A stretch of DNA of 64,000 nucleotides, from the NCBI GenBank assembly GCA_947644645.1, contig CANSAF010000007.1, positions 22,161 to 86,160 on the forward strand, read 5' to 3'. Position numbers and translations under genes: made by a program. Shown here one piece after another: positions 25,344 through 35,500 of the stretch (positions within the stretch are counted from its first letter, which is position 1; the number at the start of each line of letters is the position of its first letter). The notes beneath the pieces were generated by a model. It worked only from the letters and a program-made list of their open reading frames with translations. It was not told where the DNA came from and made no database searches. The DNA comes from an uncultured Sporosarcina sp. GTDB lineage: Bacteria > Bacillota > Bacilli > Bacillales_A > Planococcaceae.

Positions 25344-27188
25344 TTATTTTTCATTCATAATCATTTTCATCACACGGTTTACCGTGACAATATAGTAGAC
25401 TGCGTAAATCAATGTATAAGCCGCCATCCAAATCATGACTGGTACGACAAAGTCCATCATAAACAAACGAGATGCTGCCATTAAAGCTACGCTACTATGC
25501 ACAATTCCTAATAATAATGGCACTGCAAAAATAACGCCGATTTGACTTTGAATGGTTCTTTTTATATCTTTCATTGAAACGCCCATTTTTCGTAGCACAA
25601 CGTATTTCGATTTATCTTCTTCAACTTCCGTTAACATCTTAAAGAATATAATACTTCCTGTTGCAACGAGAAAGACTAAGCCAAGAAAACTTCCCACAAA
25701 TAATAAGGCACCAGATGATTCGATTGCACGTTGATATTCCATCGGTGCACTTGAAAAACTTTCCGTTTTGCTAGCCAATTCTTCTGAAAGTGCAAGTTGC
25801 TTCTTACTATTTTCCATTTCAACAGCTTGAATCGTTTTTTCTTCCAGTGCTAATTCTTCATAAAGATGATCTGGAACAACGACTGCAACGCCACCAACTG
25901 TCGCGATATTCCAAAATGCTCTGTCATATAATTTCGCAACTGTGTATTCATTGTCATCAATCGTCATCACTTCTTTTTTGGATGACCATCTTTCATCATA
26001 AAAAGCATCAACGACATAAATCTCTTCTTCTTTTAATGCATCTGTATTTTGCTCCTCAAATCGAGTCAATAATTGAGTGAAATCTTGTTCTTTCAGTAAG
26101 GCATACTCCATTTCATAGCCCTCCTCCAAGATCCGAACATATTTTACTGGAAACGAACTTTCTGAAATAATGTCATCACTTTCAATTTCCACGGCTTGAC
26201 CTTCCCACATAAATGTATAAGGTGTGTATTCGTCAATCGACTGATCGATATTATAATAAAGCCCAAATACTGCGCCGCCTGCTGTAATTGTCGTTGCACT
26301 CATCACCGCAATCGTCGTTAACGTTTTCGCATTGCCACGAATTCGATACAACAACTGTGATGCCGTCATCATTCGTAAACCTTTCCATGCCCACTTCGGA
26401 CGATTTTTTAAAGCGAGTAATACATAAATGAGCACACTATGGAATAATAAATATGAACCGACAATCGTTAAAGCAATAATGACTAGTGGTGTTGCGAGTC
26501 CTAACTTTTGCCACACAACAGACGTCAATAAATCTTCTAAAGCGAAATAATAAGCTAAACTAAGCGCGATTATTCCGCCAAGTGCTGCAAGGATTTTTGC
26601 TTTCGGTTGTGCTTCTCCTGTTTTATCTGCCTGGAATAATTCAATTAATTTAAAACGATAAATCACGCGATAACCGAGCGTTGACGTACCAAGGAAAATC
26701 ACAAAAAATACTAAACATGTATGAAGTAATGCCTTCAAAGAAAACGGCAATCCTGTCACAACTTCAATCCCCATCAACTTCAATAAAATGGATAATAATC
26801 CATTCGATAAAGCAAGACCGAGTACGACACCAATTACTAGTGAAAATAGGCCGATGACCATATTTTCAAAGAATAATAATAAACCGATTGATTTTTTACG
26901 CACACCTAATAAAGAATAGAGCGCAACTTCCTTTTTCCTTTTCTTCATAAAGAATGAATTAGAATACAATATAAAAATCGCAACAAAAATCATTAACACA
27001 AAAGCCGATCCACTCATCACACCGCTAATTTTCTTCGATGTTTCCGCCATACCTTCAATATCTCCACTATATTTTAGTGTCGCAAAAGTAAAGTAGATTA
27101 AAATCGAAAATACAGTAGAACCAATATATAAAGAATACGTTTTTAAATTACGTCGAATATTTTTTAATGCTAACTCAAATAACGTCAT
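25344..27188 (-). CDS. BceB/YxdM-type ABC transporter permease
   Basis: The 614-residue FtsX-family permease opens with LFELALKNIRRNLKTYSLYIGSTVFSI, typical of the BceB group. It has about ten membrane helices, and a large extracellular domain lies between helices 7 and 8 (about residues 310-490). In this group the pair exports or frees antimicrobial peptides such as bacitracin or cationic peptides from their targets and also transmits the signal to a kinase. It overlaps the ATPase gene by 14 bases. Confidence 0.9.
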   Translation of the reverse strand: MTLFELALKNIRRNLKTYSLYIGSTVFSILIYFTFATLKYSGDIEGMAETSKKISGVMSGSAFVLMIFVAIFILYSNSFFMKKRKKEVALYSLLGVRKKSIGLLLFFENMVIGLFSLVIGVVLGLALSNGLLSILLKLMGIEVVTGLPFSLKALLHTCLVFFVIFLGTSTLGYRVIYRFKLIELFQADKTGEAQPKAKILAALGGIIALSLAYYFALEDLLTSVVWQKLGLATPLVIIALTIVGSYLLFHSVLIYVLLALKNRPKWAWKGLRMMTASQLLYRIRGNAKTLTTIAVMSATTITAGGAVFGLYYNIDQSIDEYTPYTFMWEGQAVEIESDDIISESSFPVKYVRILEEGYEMEYALLKEQDFTQLLTRFEEQNTDALKEEEIYVVDAFYDERWSSKKEVMTIDDNEYTVAKLYDRAFWNIATVGGVAVVVPDHLYEELALEEKTIQAVEMENSKKQLALSEELASKTESFSSAPMEYQRAIESSGALLFVGSFLGLVFLVATGSIIFFKMLTEVEEDKSKYVVLRKMGVSMKDIKRTIQSQIGVIFAVPLLLGIVHSSVALMAASRLFMMDFVVPVMIWMAAYTLIYAVYYIVTVNRVMKMIMNEK

Positions 27189-27942
27189 TCACTTCACCGC
27201 CCATTTGTCCCAACTCATCTAAAATCATTTTGAAGAACTGATCTCTTGTATCATTTCCGCGATGAATTTCTTTTGACAACTGTCCATCTTTAATAAATAA
27301 AATTCGACGACAAAAACTAGCCGCATATGCATCATGTGTCACCATCATAATTGTCGTTTCATCTACTTCATTGAGCGATGCCATACTTTCCAGTAAATCT
27401 GTCGCTGATTTTGAATCGAGTGCACCTGTTGGCTCATCTGCAAAAATCATTTTAGGATTTGTAATGAGCGCTCGGCTCGCCGCCGTCCGTTGCTTCTGTC
27501 CACCTGATATTTGATAAGGGAATTTATCGAGTAAATCTGAAATCCCAAAAGTCTTCGCAATCTTTTCGACTCTTTCTTTTATTTCAGCCGGTTTCTTTTT
27601 CGCAATCGCAAGTGGCAATAAAATATTTTCTCGAACCGTCAATGAGTCCAGTAAATTATAATCTTGGAAAATGAAGCCAAGATGATCACGACGAAAATCT
27701 GCCAATTGCTCTTCTTTCATCGTCGCAATATTATCCGAACCAATCAAAATATTTCCTGAAGTTGGTGTATCAATTGTTGCCAGTACATTCAGTAATGTCG
27801 ATTTCCCAGCACCTGAAGGTCCCATAATACCAACAAACTCACCGTTTTCTATCGTAAATGATATATTTTCCAATGCTTTAAATTCATTCGAACCTTTTCC
27901 GTACGTTTTTTCTATATTTTCAACAATCACTAATGATTCCAT
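27175..27942 (-). CDS. BceA/YxdL-type ABC transporter ATP-binding protein
   Basis: This 255-residue ATPase of the MacB/LolD class has Walker A GPSGAGKST, signature ISGGQKQRTAASRAL, Walker B MIFADEPTGALDSK and switch MMVTHDAYAASFC. I chose the ATG at 27942 behind GAGGGG; an extension of 11 codons upstream is possible but unsupported. It is the first gene of an ATPase-permease-YxeA operon, divergent from a two-component system. Confidence 0.92.
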   Translation of the reverse strand: MESLVIVENIEKTYGKGSNEFKALENISFTIENGEFVGIMGPSGAGKSTLLNVLATIDTPTSGNILIGSDNIATMKEEQLADFRRDHLGFIFQDYNLLDSLTVRENILLPLAIAKKKPAEIKERVEKIAKTFGISDLLDKFPYQISGGQKQRTAASRALITNPKMIFADEPTGALDSKSATDLLESMASLNEVDETTIMMVTHDAYAASFCRRILFIKDGQLSKEIHRGNDTRDQFFKMILDELGQMGGEVNDVI

Positions 27943-27970
27943 TTGTTTCGCCCCTCTTTCGTATATCTTT

Positions 27971-28024
27971 ATCATACAGAGGCGAACTTAAACAAACTTA
28001 ACACCTACCTTACAAAATCCTTAA
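27971..28024 (-). promoter_or_regulatory. Activator-type promoter of the BceAB-like operon with direct repeats
   Basis: On the minus strand a TATGAT -10 (27971-27976) is preceded by no good -35. Instead there are four CTTA(A/C) half-sites on the plus strand, starting at 27987, 27997, 28009 and 28020. Their 10-12 base spacing is one per helical turn, as expected for OmpR-family regulators activating a weak promoter. The divergent response regulator is the obvious candidate binder, by inference. Confidence 0.5.
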
Positions 28025-28095
28025 ATGATACGTTATCTGCAGAAACCAAAGTAGTTGTATTATAATGAAGTGAAAGTAGAAAGGATGATGTAAGG

Positions 28096-28797
28096 ATGAA
28101 TGAACCACGTATTTTAATCGTAGACGATGAAAGTGATTTAAGACTTTTAATGACAACAGCCTTATCAAAAGAGGGCTTTACACATATTGCCACAGCAGGC
28201 ACAATCCAAGAAGGCTGGGAACAATTTAACAGTTTCTCACCCGATTTAATTTTATTAGACATTATGCTTCCTGATGGTGAAGGTTATGATTTATGTAGAA
28301 AAATTCGTGAAGTATCGCATATCCCCATTTTATTTTTATCCGCTAAATCAGATGAATCGGATAAAATTGTTGGGTTGGCGATTGGTGGCGATGATTATAT
28401 TACAAAACCATTTAGCCCGAAAGAAGTTGCTTTTCGCGTGAAGGCGCAATTGAGACGTGCCGGTTATTCGGAAAGTCAAGAACAAACAGAAAAAGTGCTG
28501 GCGGTAGGTCCTTTCACAATCGACCATTCGAAAACTGTTGTCACGAAAAACGGCGTTGCACTCGAATTAACCGCAAAAGAAATTGGTTTAATGGCTTCTT
28601 TTTTACAACATCCTAATCAAATTTTAAGCAAAGAAACCTTATTTGAACGTGTGTGGGGAGAAGACTTTTTCGGTGCTGATAATACATTGATGGTACACAT
28701 TCGAAGACTGCGTGAAAAAATCGAAGACAATCCATCGAAGCCTATTTTCATTACTACAGTGAAAGGGCTCGGTTATAAATTTTCCGATAAAGGGTAA
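28096..28797 (+). CDS. OmpR family response regulator
   Basis: The 233-residue regulator has a receiver domain (residues 1-120) with acidic pair VDDE, phosphoacceptor Asp in LLDIMLPDG, Ser/Thr in FLSAKS and Lys in YITKPF. A winged-helix output domain ends with VHIRRLREKIEDNPSKP and TVKGLGYKF. AAAGGATG precedes the ATG. The kinase gene follows after 4 bases. Its target is probably the divergent BceAB-like transporter operon. Confidence 0.93.
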   Translation: MNEPRILIVDDESDLRLLMTTALSKEGFTHIATAGTIQEGWEQFNSFSPDLILLDIMLPDGEGYDLCRKIREVSHIPILFLSAKSDESDKIVGLAIGGDDYITKPFSPKEVAFRVKAQLRRAGYSESQEQTEKVLAVGPFTIDHSKTVVTKNGVALELTAKEIGLMASFLQHPNQILSKETLFERVWGEDFFGADNTLMVHIRRLREKIEDNPSKPIFITTVKGLGYKFSDKG

Positions 28798-28801
28798 AAA
28801 A

Positions 28802-30193
28802 ATGCGTTGGAAATTAACTTTACGATATGTATTTTCTGTACTCGTCATTGTTTCCATTGTCATTGTCATTAACCTAGTTATTTTAATAGGCTTAGTCGTT
28901 TGGCAGCAACAAAATAATAATAAAGATTTATCGGCAAATGACGGGGAGACTTTCACACGTGAATTCTCCAAATATTTATCCATCGAAAATGAACAACCAG
29001 TCGTTTCAGATGAAGGGAAACAAGCATTACAACAATTAAACGGATCCATTCAGTTTTTAGATGATGAAGGCTTTGTGATTGACAGTTTATATACCGATGA
29101 AAATACACCGACACATTATACACCCCTAGAACTCATTCATCTTTATAAATATTTAGATGAGACGAAAACGACTTATTATATTAGTGAATTTGATCGTTAT
29201 AGTTATTTAATTGGCATGCGTGATGCGGATGAAGAGCGGATTGTTTTCATGTTTAATGGGCAAGCAATTTTTACTTATTTATCGAAAGCATTTTCGATTA
29301 TTGTCATTGCTGATATCATCATTGCGATTTTGATTGGTTTATTTTTCAGTTCCGTCATTACAAAACCAATCTCTTTAATGATTCATCGCATTAACCTATT
29401 AAGAGAACGTGATTTCCAGACGCCTTCTCTCAAAAGGACTGGCATTTTCAAATCCGTCTTTTCAAATTTGAATAATGTCTCAAAAACTTTAGAAGCACAT
29501 GAAGCGGAAAGAACAAAACTTGAGAAAATTAGAGAAGAATGGATTAGCAATGTCTCGCATGATTTAAAAACCCCACTCGCTTCAATTCAAGGGTTTTCGG
29601 AATTACTTAAAGACGAGGAGCTTGGGGCAGATGAAAGAAGCGAATATGCATCTATTGTTGAGAAAAAATCAATTTATATGAAAGAACTATTGGATGATTT
29701 TAATTTAACGATGAGGCTTCGTCATGACGAAATGCCACTTACTTTTCAAAACACAAAAATCGAAAGTTTCGTCCGTGAAATCATTATCGATCTTTTAAAT
29801 GAACAAACATCTGAGGAAAGAGATATTTCTTTCGAAAGTCAGACAGGAGATACGATGTGGCTTATTGACCATCATTTAATGAAAAGAGCCATTTTAAACT
29901 TCATTGATAATGCGATTTTTCACAATGAAAAAGATATCTCAATTCAAATTCATCTGACAGCCGATACATTGGTTATTGAAGACAATGGCAAAGGAATTTC
30001 TGAGGATGATCAAGAATATATTTTTGACCGCTATTACCGTGGTACAAACACAGAGTCAGAAACAAACGGAACCGGCTTAGGCATGGCTATTGCGCGTGAT
30101 ATTATTGAAGCACACGGCGGAACGGTCACATTACAAAGTAAGTTCGGTAAAGGCACAAAGATTTGTATTCAAATGCCATCTGAAGACATCTAA
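28802..30193 (+). CDS. Sensor histidine kinase with extracytoplasmic domain
   Basis: The 463-residue kinase has two membrane helices (about residues 10-38 and 160-185) around a 120-residue outside sensor domain. A HAMP-like linker follows, then the H-box WISNVSHDLKTPLASIQGF, N-box NFIDNAIFHN, and ATP motifs EDNGKGISEDD and GTGLGMAIA. The BceS kinases that normally pair with BceAB transporters are about 330-350 residues with almost no outside loop. This kinase is therefore a different type and may sense its signal directly rather than through the transporter. Confidence 0.92.
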   Translation: MRWKLTLRYVFSVLVIVSIVIVINLVILIGLVVWQQQNNNKDLSANDGETFTREFSKYLSIENEQPVVSDEGKQALQQLNGSIQFLDDEGFVIDSLYTDENTPTHYTPLELIHLYKYLDETKTTYYISEFDRYSYLIGMRDADEERIVFMFNGQAIFTYLSKAFSIIVIADIIIAILIGLFFSSVITKPISLMIHRINLLRERDFQTPSLKRTGIFKSVFSNLNNVSKTLEAHEAERTKLEKIREEWISNVSHDLKTPLASIQGFSELLKDEELGADERSEYASIVEKKSIYMKELLDDFNLTMRLRHDEMPLTFQNTKIESFVREIIIDLLNEQTSEERDISFESQTGDTMWLIDHHLMKRAILNFIDNAIFHNEKDISIQIHLTADTLVIEDNGKGISEDDQEYIFDRYYRGTNTESETNGTGLGMAIARDIIEAHGGTVTLQSKFGKGTKICIQMPSEDI

Positions 30194-30207
30194 TTTACTT
30201 TTAAAAA

Positions 30208-30249
30208 AGGTTGTCCAGAAAAGAAACAACAAATTTTCTGGACAACCCT
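30208..30249. terminator. Terminator between convergent genes
   Basis: AGGTTGTCCAGAAAA pairs with TTTTCTGGACAACCCT around a 12-base loop. It serves the kinase gene and the convergent YitT gene. Confidence 0.8.
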
Positions 30250-30262
30250 ATCATTTTTGACT

Positions 30263-31123
30263 TTAATGAATATCTCGCTTTTTAAAACTACCGCCTCTTA
30301 CTTCTGATACATCCGTAATGGTAATAAAAGCATCTGGGTCATATTCATGAATAATTGATAATACTTTACTTTCTTCCATACGCGTTATAATACAATTCAT
30401 AATTTCGATCGGTTCATTTGAAAAGCCGCCTGTTCCATTTATATAAGTTACACCACGGCCTAATCGATTTTGAATGGCTTGCCCAATTTCACGTGGACAA
30501 TTGGAAACAATCCGAACAGATTTAGAACTTTCCAACCCAACTTGCACGACATCAATGACTACTTTTGCAATATAATAAGTCGTAACAGAATAAAGCGCGC
30601 TTTCTAAACTAAACACAAAGCCAGCTGCTGTAAAAATAAAGACGTTAATAAAAAGAATAATATCCCCTACAGAAAATGGAACTTTGCTAGAAATGAGCAC
30701 TGCCAATACTTCTGTTCCATCTAATGCACCACCGCTTCGTAACACTGTTCCAACACCAACGCCGAGCATAACACCACCTGATAAAACAACCAATAATTCG
30801 TCCTTTTCCGTTAAAATTGGGTCAATACCACTCATAATCATCGTCGAAATAGACAGTGCAGCAATGCCAATAATGCTATATAAAGCAAATGACTTCCCTA
30901 CTTGCTTATATCCTAAATAGATAAAAGGTAAATTTAACGCAAATAATAAAACACCTAAAGGAATATTAAATAAATCATTCCCCATAATACTTACCCCTGT
31001 AATCCCACCATCAATAATCGCATTTGGAATCAGAACAGCTTCTAGCGCATACCCCGCAATCGCCGCTCCAACCACGATTAAAAAAATGCGACGAATCATA
31101 TCGCCAATTTGTATACCACTCAC
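30263..31123 (-). CDS. YitT family membrane protein (DUF161/DUF2179)
   Basis: This 286-residue protein has five or six membrane segments (residues about 8-175), including GGITGVSIMGN and GGALDGTEVLAVLIS. A cytoplasmic DUF2179 domain (about 205-280) includes RGVTYINGTGGFSNEPIEIM and ITDVSEVRGGSF. Function in the family is not settled. I use the GTG at 31123, 12 bases behind AAAGGTG; a TTG five codons upstream is too close to that site. Confidence 0.85.
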   Translation of the reverse strand: MSGIQIGDMIRRIFLIVVGAAIAGYALEAVLIPNAIIDGGITGVSIMGNDLFNIPLGVLLFALNLPFIYLGYKQVGKSFALYSIIGIAALSISTMIMSGIDPILTEKDELLVVLSGGVMLGVGVGTVLRSGGALDGTEVLAVLISSKVPFSVGDIILFINVFIFTAAGFVFSLESALYSVTTYYIAKVVIDVVQVGLESSKSVRIVSNCPREIGQAIQNRLGRGVTYINGTGGFSNEPIEIMNCIITRMEESKVLSIIHEYDPDAFITITDVSEVRGGSFKKRDIH

Positions 31124-31269
31124 AATAAAGAACAACACCTTTCAATAATTACTTTAGTAAAAGAAATGATACTTTATTATGCCGTAAAACGGGCGTAAGG
31201 GAAAGGATATTTTCATTCACATTTACATATGTATGTATGAACGATTAATGAAATAAGGAAGTGAATCAT

Positions 31270-31518
31270 TTGCCTAATTCATCTTTACAAACGCTTCTCA
31301 CGCAAACACCCGAAGAAGGTTTTGCTTTAGCTGTCAAACTTGCACAAAAAGGAGTCGAAGTGACACAACCTTCTGAAGAAATTCGAAAAGTATTACGCCC
31401 TACTTATTCTCGAAATGCAGACAGCTTAACCGCAGCGTCTCACGTCATTGCTGTTCATTTTCAAACTGTCGCGGCGGCGAATAATTATTGGCGGGCTTGG
31501 ATGCCTTATTATCAATAG
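31270..31518 (+). CDS. Small protein of unknown function
   Basis: The 82-residue frame starts with TTG, ten bases behind AAGGA. A GTG three codons upstream directly abuts that site. The product has no signal peptide or membrane segment; it starts with a helical part (LQTLLTQTPEEGFALAVKLAQKG) and ends with ANNYWRAWMPYYQ, rich in aromatic residues. A terminator follows at once, supporting it as a real one-gene unit. I do not recognise a family. Confidence 0.55.
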   Translation: MPNSSLQTLLTQTPEEGFALAVKLAQKGVEVTQPSEEIRKVLRPTYSRNADSLTAASHVIAVHFQTVAAANNYWRAWMPYYQ

Positions 31519-31533
31519 GTCAATATGAATGGA

Positions 31534-31577
31534 AAAAGGTGATGACATAACATCTAAATGTCCTGTCATCACCTTTA
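31534..31577. terminator. Bidirectional terminator
   Basis: AAAGGTGATGACA pairs perfectly with TGTCATCACCTTT around a 16-base loop. It separates the small gene from the convergent TetR gene. Confidence 0.85.
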
Positions 31578-31581
31578 TTCT

Positions 31582-32433
31582 TTACTCTTTTATATTGTCT
31601 GTAAACCCGAAATAATCTTCCAACACATAAGCTGTCCATTGACAAACCGGCTCTTTTTCAATATTGCGGATCAGCCCTTTCACAATTGCGGGACTCAACG
31701 TAGGGATTAAAAGCTCTTCTTTTAATAATTGAAGCGATTCTTTTTCAATCTCCCCTTCTACCTCTTTTATATTTTGCTCAATGACTTCCATTAAATATTC
31801 CTTCGACACTTTCCCATTTACTGGCGATTCATTGACCAGTGGTAATTCCCCTGTTAAAAATGGTTTTGTCATATGTTTGGCAAGAATATTTGTTTTTTCA
31901 ACGAGCGATTTTGCCAGTGCATCCGCATCTAACGGTAAATTATAAAAGACAAATAGATGAGAATAAGCTTTTACAAGACCATTAATCGTATAAATTAAAT
32001 CGTATTTCGTCTCTTCAATAACATCTCCATACAACTTTTCAATCATCGATAAAATCGTTTTATCCATTTCAGCAATATACATTTGACTTTTCAAGAATAG
32101 TTCTTCATCAAATGATTTCATCTGCTCTTTAACGAAAAACTTTGCGAAATCAGCATGTTTATAAAATGAAGTGAAAATGGTTGTGTAAAACTTATATAAG
32201 ATTTCTTCTTCATTTTCCACGTCTCTGACTACCTGGTCAACTTGAATAATTAATTGTCTCATAAAATGATCGACCATCGATGAAATTAATTCATCTTTTG
32301 ATTTAAATGATAAATAAAATGCTCCTTTTGAAATACCACAAGCATCCGTTATTTGTTGAACTGACGTTAATTCAAAGCCTTTTTCTGCAAATAGCTTTAA
32401 AGCTTCTTCCATAATCAACTGTTTTTTCGTCAT
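31582..32433 (-). CDS. TetR family repressor of the adjacent RND pump
   Basis: The 283-residue TetR regulator has an N-terminal helix-turn-helix: EEALKLFAEKGFELTSVQQITDACGISKGAFYLSFKSKDEL. A longer than usual C-terminal ligand domain follows. I start it at the ATG at 32433, behind AGGAG, not at the earlier in-frame codon. It is divergent from the RND efflux gene, whose promoter contains a palindrome fitting a TetR operator. Control of the pump is inferred from this. Confidence 0.9.
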   Translation of the reverse strand: MTKKQLIMEEALKLFAEKGFELTSVQQITDACGISKGAFYLSFKSKDELISSMVDHFMRQLIIQVDQVVRDVENEEEILYKFYTTIFTSFYKHADFAKFFVKEQMKSFDEELFLKSQMYIAEMDKTILSMIEKLYGDVIEETKYDLIYTINGLVKAYSHLFVFYNLPLDADALAKSLVEKTNILAKHMTKPFLTGELPLVNESPVNGKVSKEYLMEVIEQNIKEVEGEIEKESLQLLKEELLIPTLSPAIVKGLIRNIEKEPVCQWTAYVLEDYFGFTDNIKE

Positions 32434-32462
32434 GAATATTCGATCGCTCCTAAAGTTATTGA

Positions 32463-32491
32463 TTGACACCTGACTAGTTAGTCATTATTAT
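32463..32491 (+). promoter_or_regulatory. RND pump promoter with TetR-type operator in the spacer
   Basis: TTGACA (32463-32468), 17 bases and TATTAT (32486-32491) form a near-consensus SigA promoter. The spacer holds TGACTAGTTAGTCA (32471-32484), a palindrome with 6-bp arms. Binding there would block RNA polymerase, so the TetR protein encoded divergently is the likely ligand-released repressor. Confidence 0.7.
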
Positions 32492-32533
32492 AAATACTTA
32501 GGAAAGATAAGTCAATTTGGGGAAGGTGTAAAA

Positions 32534-35500
32534 GTGAAAGGCTTAGTCAATTTTGTATTGAAAAATAAACTAGCAGTCTGGTTGCTAACTATCATTATCG
32601 TCGTATCGGGCATTTACTCCGGTACTCGTATGAAATCAGAAACACTACCAGATATTTCAATTCCATTTTTAATGGTGATGGATGTTTATCCAGGTGCAAC
32701 GCCTGAGCAAGTAATGACAGACGTTTCGATGCCGCTCGAGAAAGTTGTTGAAAACCTTGAACATGTCAAAGGTGTTTATTCAACTTCCTATTCAAACGTA
32801 TCGAATATTCAAGTTGAATATGAATATGGCATCGATATGGATGAAGCCAAACGTGCATTAGACGCAGCATTAGATGATGTACAATTACCTGAAGATGCTG
32901 AAAAACCAACAATCACGGCAATTAGTATGAATATGATGCCGGTCGTTGCGTTAAGTGTGAGTAGTACATCAGAAGATATTGTGGAACTAACTTCGACAGT
33001 TGAAGATATTTTATTACCAAAAATTAATAAAATTGACGGTGTTGCTTCTGCTTCAATTACAGGACAACATATTGAAGAAGTCCAGTTAACATATGATGAT
33101 GAGAAAATGGAAGCACTCGGCGTTACGGAAGAAAATGTTAAAGAAATGATTCAAGCGAGTGATTTAGCTGTTTCATTAGGTCTTTACGAATTTGAAGCAG
33201 GCGAACAAGCTGTCTCCGTAGATGGTAAGTTTATGACTGCAGACGAATTAAAGGAAATGATGATTCCTGCTACGCCTTCTGCAGAAAATCCAGCACCTTT
33301 TGTAAAACTTGAAGAGATTGCTAAGATCGAAGTTGTTGGTAAAGTACAATCTGTTTCACGTACAAATGGTGAAGATGCGATTGCCATTCAAATTATTAAA
33401 GGACAACAAGCAAATACAGTTGATGTTGTCAACGCAGTCAAAGAATTAGTAGAAGATGAAAAGAAATCGATTGAAGGCCTTGTTGTCGATGTGTCACTTG
33501 ACCAAGGTGAACCGATTGAAGATGCTGTTTCAACAATGATTGAAAAGGCATTATTCGGTGGTGCGATTGCGATTCTAATTATCCTCCTATTCTTAAGAGA
33601 TATTAAATCGACAATCATTTCAATTGTATCAATCCCGGTTTCTATCTTTATGGCATTACTTTTATTAAACTGGATGGATATCACATTAAATATTATGACG
33701 CTCGGAGCCATTACGGTTGCGATTGGACGGGTCATTGACGACTCCATTGTCGTCGTGGAAAATATCTATAGACGACTTCATTTAAAAGACGAGCAGCTTT
33801 CAGGGCGCGCACTCGTCCGCGAAGCAACAATCGAAATGTTTAAACCAATTATGTCATCAACACTTGTAACGGTTGCAGTTTTCGCACCTTTAATCTTTGT
33901 TGGCGGTATGGTTGGTGAATTGTTTATGCCATTCGCACTTACAATGACATTTGCATTGGGTGCATCACTCATTGTTGCCATTACGATTGTCCCTGCATTG
34001 TCTCACTTTTTATTCCGCAAGAAACTTTATGGTGAGAAAACAAGAAGTCGTCGTAAAAGTATTGGTATGTTAGCCAATTCATATAAAGGGATTCTCGAAT
34101 GGACACTAAATCATAAGATTATAACATCATTCATTTCAATCATTTTACTCGCTGGAAGTATCGCGCTTACTCCTTTAATCGGCTTTAGCTTTATGGGAAG
34201 CGATGAAGAAAAAGTAATGTATTTAACTTATACACCTGAAACTGGTGAGTTAATGGATGAAACGCTTGCGAATATTGAAGAAGTCGAGCAAGAACTATTA
34301 AAACGCGATGATATCGATATTCTTCAATTATCAGCAACAGATGCAAGCGATCCGATGTCTGCAATGATGGGCGGCGGTGCGAATGGAGCGCTCATGTTCC
34401 TAATTTTTGATCCGGACATGAAAGATTTCCCAGAAGCACGTGCGGAAGTTGAAGATTATGTCTTTAATATTGATCAGTCGGGCGAATGGAAGAGTCAAGA
34501 CTTCACTTCAATGGGCATGTCTGCCAATGAAATTAGCTACACGTTTTACAGTGAAAATTTAGATCGATTAAATGAAGCTGTTAAAATGGTAGAAGATGTC
34601 ATGAAGGACAATAAACGCTTGGAAGACGTATCTTCAAGTGCTAAAGATGCGTATGTTTCTTATAATCTGAAAGTAACGCAAGATGAATTGCTTCAATACG
34701 GTTTAACGACAGGACAAATTGTCATGATGTTAAGTCCAAATCGTTCCGAAGATGTCTTAACGACTATCGAAAAAGACGGCAATTCAATGAAAGTCATTGT
34801 TCAGCAAGAAGAAACGATTCAACCGAAATCGATTGATGACTTACTCAATACTGAAGTTCCAACAGCACTTGGAACAATGATGAAGCTTTCTGAACTAGTA
34901 GAAGTTGAAGAAGGAACAACGTTAAACGCACTTGAACGAAGCCAAGGTGAATACTACGCAACGGTTTCAGGGACAATTTTAGATGATGATATTTCTAAAG
35001 CAACTTCAGAAGTTGATAAAGCCATTGATGAACTAGATTTACCTAAAGGTGTAACACTTGACGTTGCAGGTGTTGCTGCTGATATGACAGAAGCATTTAC
35101 ACAATTAATTGTTGCGATGCTTGCAGCGATTGCCATTGTTTACTTCATTTTAGTTGTGACATTCCGTGAAGGAGTTGCACCGTTTGCAATTCTATTCTCA
35201 TTACCATTTGCGGTCATTGGTTCGTTTGTCGGTTTATTAATCGCAGGCGAAACGATCTCGATTTCAGTTATGATGGGATTACTGATGTTAATTGGAATTG
35301 TAGTAACGAATGCAATTGTTCTCGTTGACCGAATTATTCGGATGGAACGTACGGGTATGCCGATGCGTGAAGCAGTTCTTGAAGCAGGTGCAACGCGTCT
35401 ACGTCCGATTTTAATGACAGCAATTGCCACAATCGGTGCACTAGTTCCACTGGCAGTTGGATCTGGTGGCGGCGGATTAATTTCCAAAGGTCTTGGAATT

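Noticed and set aside
28639-29049. Reverse-strand open frame of 136 codons over the regulator/kinase junction
   Set aside because: It is fully antisense to two well-supported genes and its product has no recognisable pattern.
33388-33747. Reverse-strand frame of 119 codons in the RND gene
   Set aside because: Ile/Ser/Thr-rich antisense of a transporter gene; codon phase follows the RND frame.
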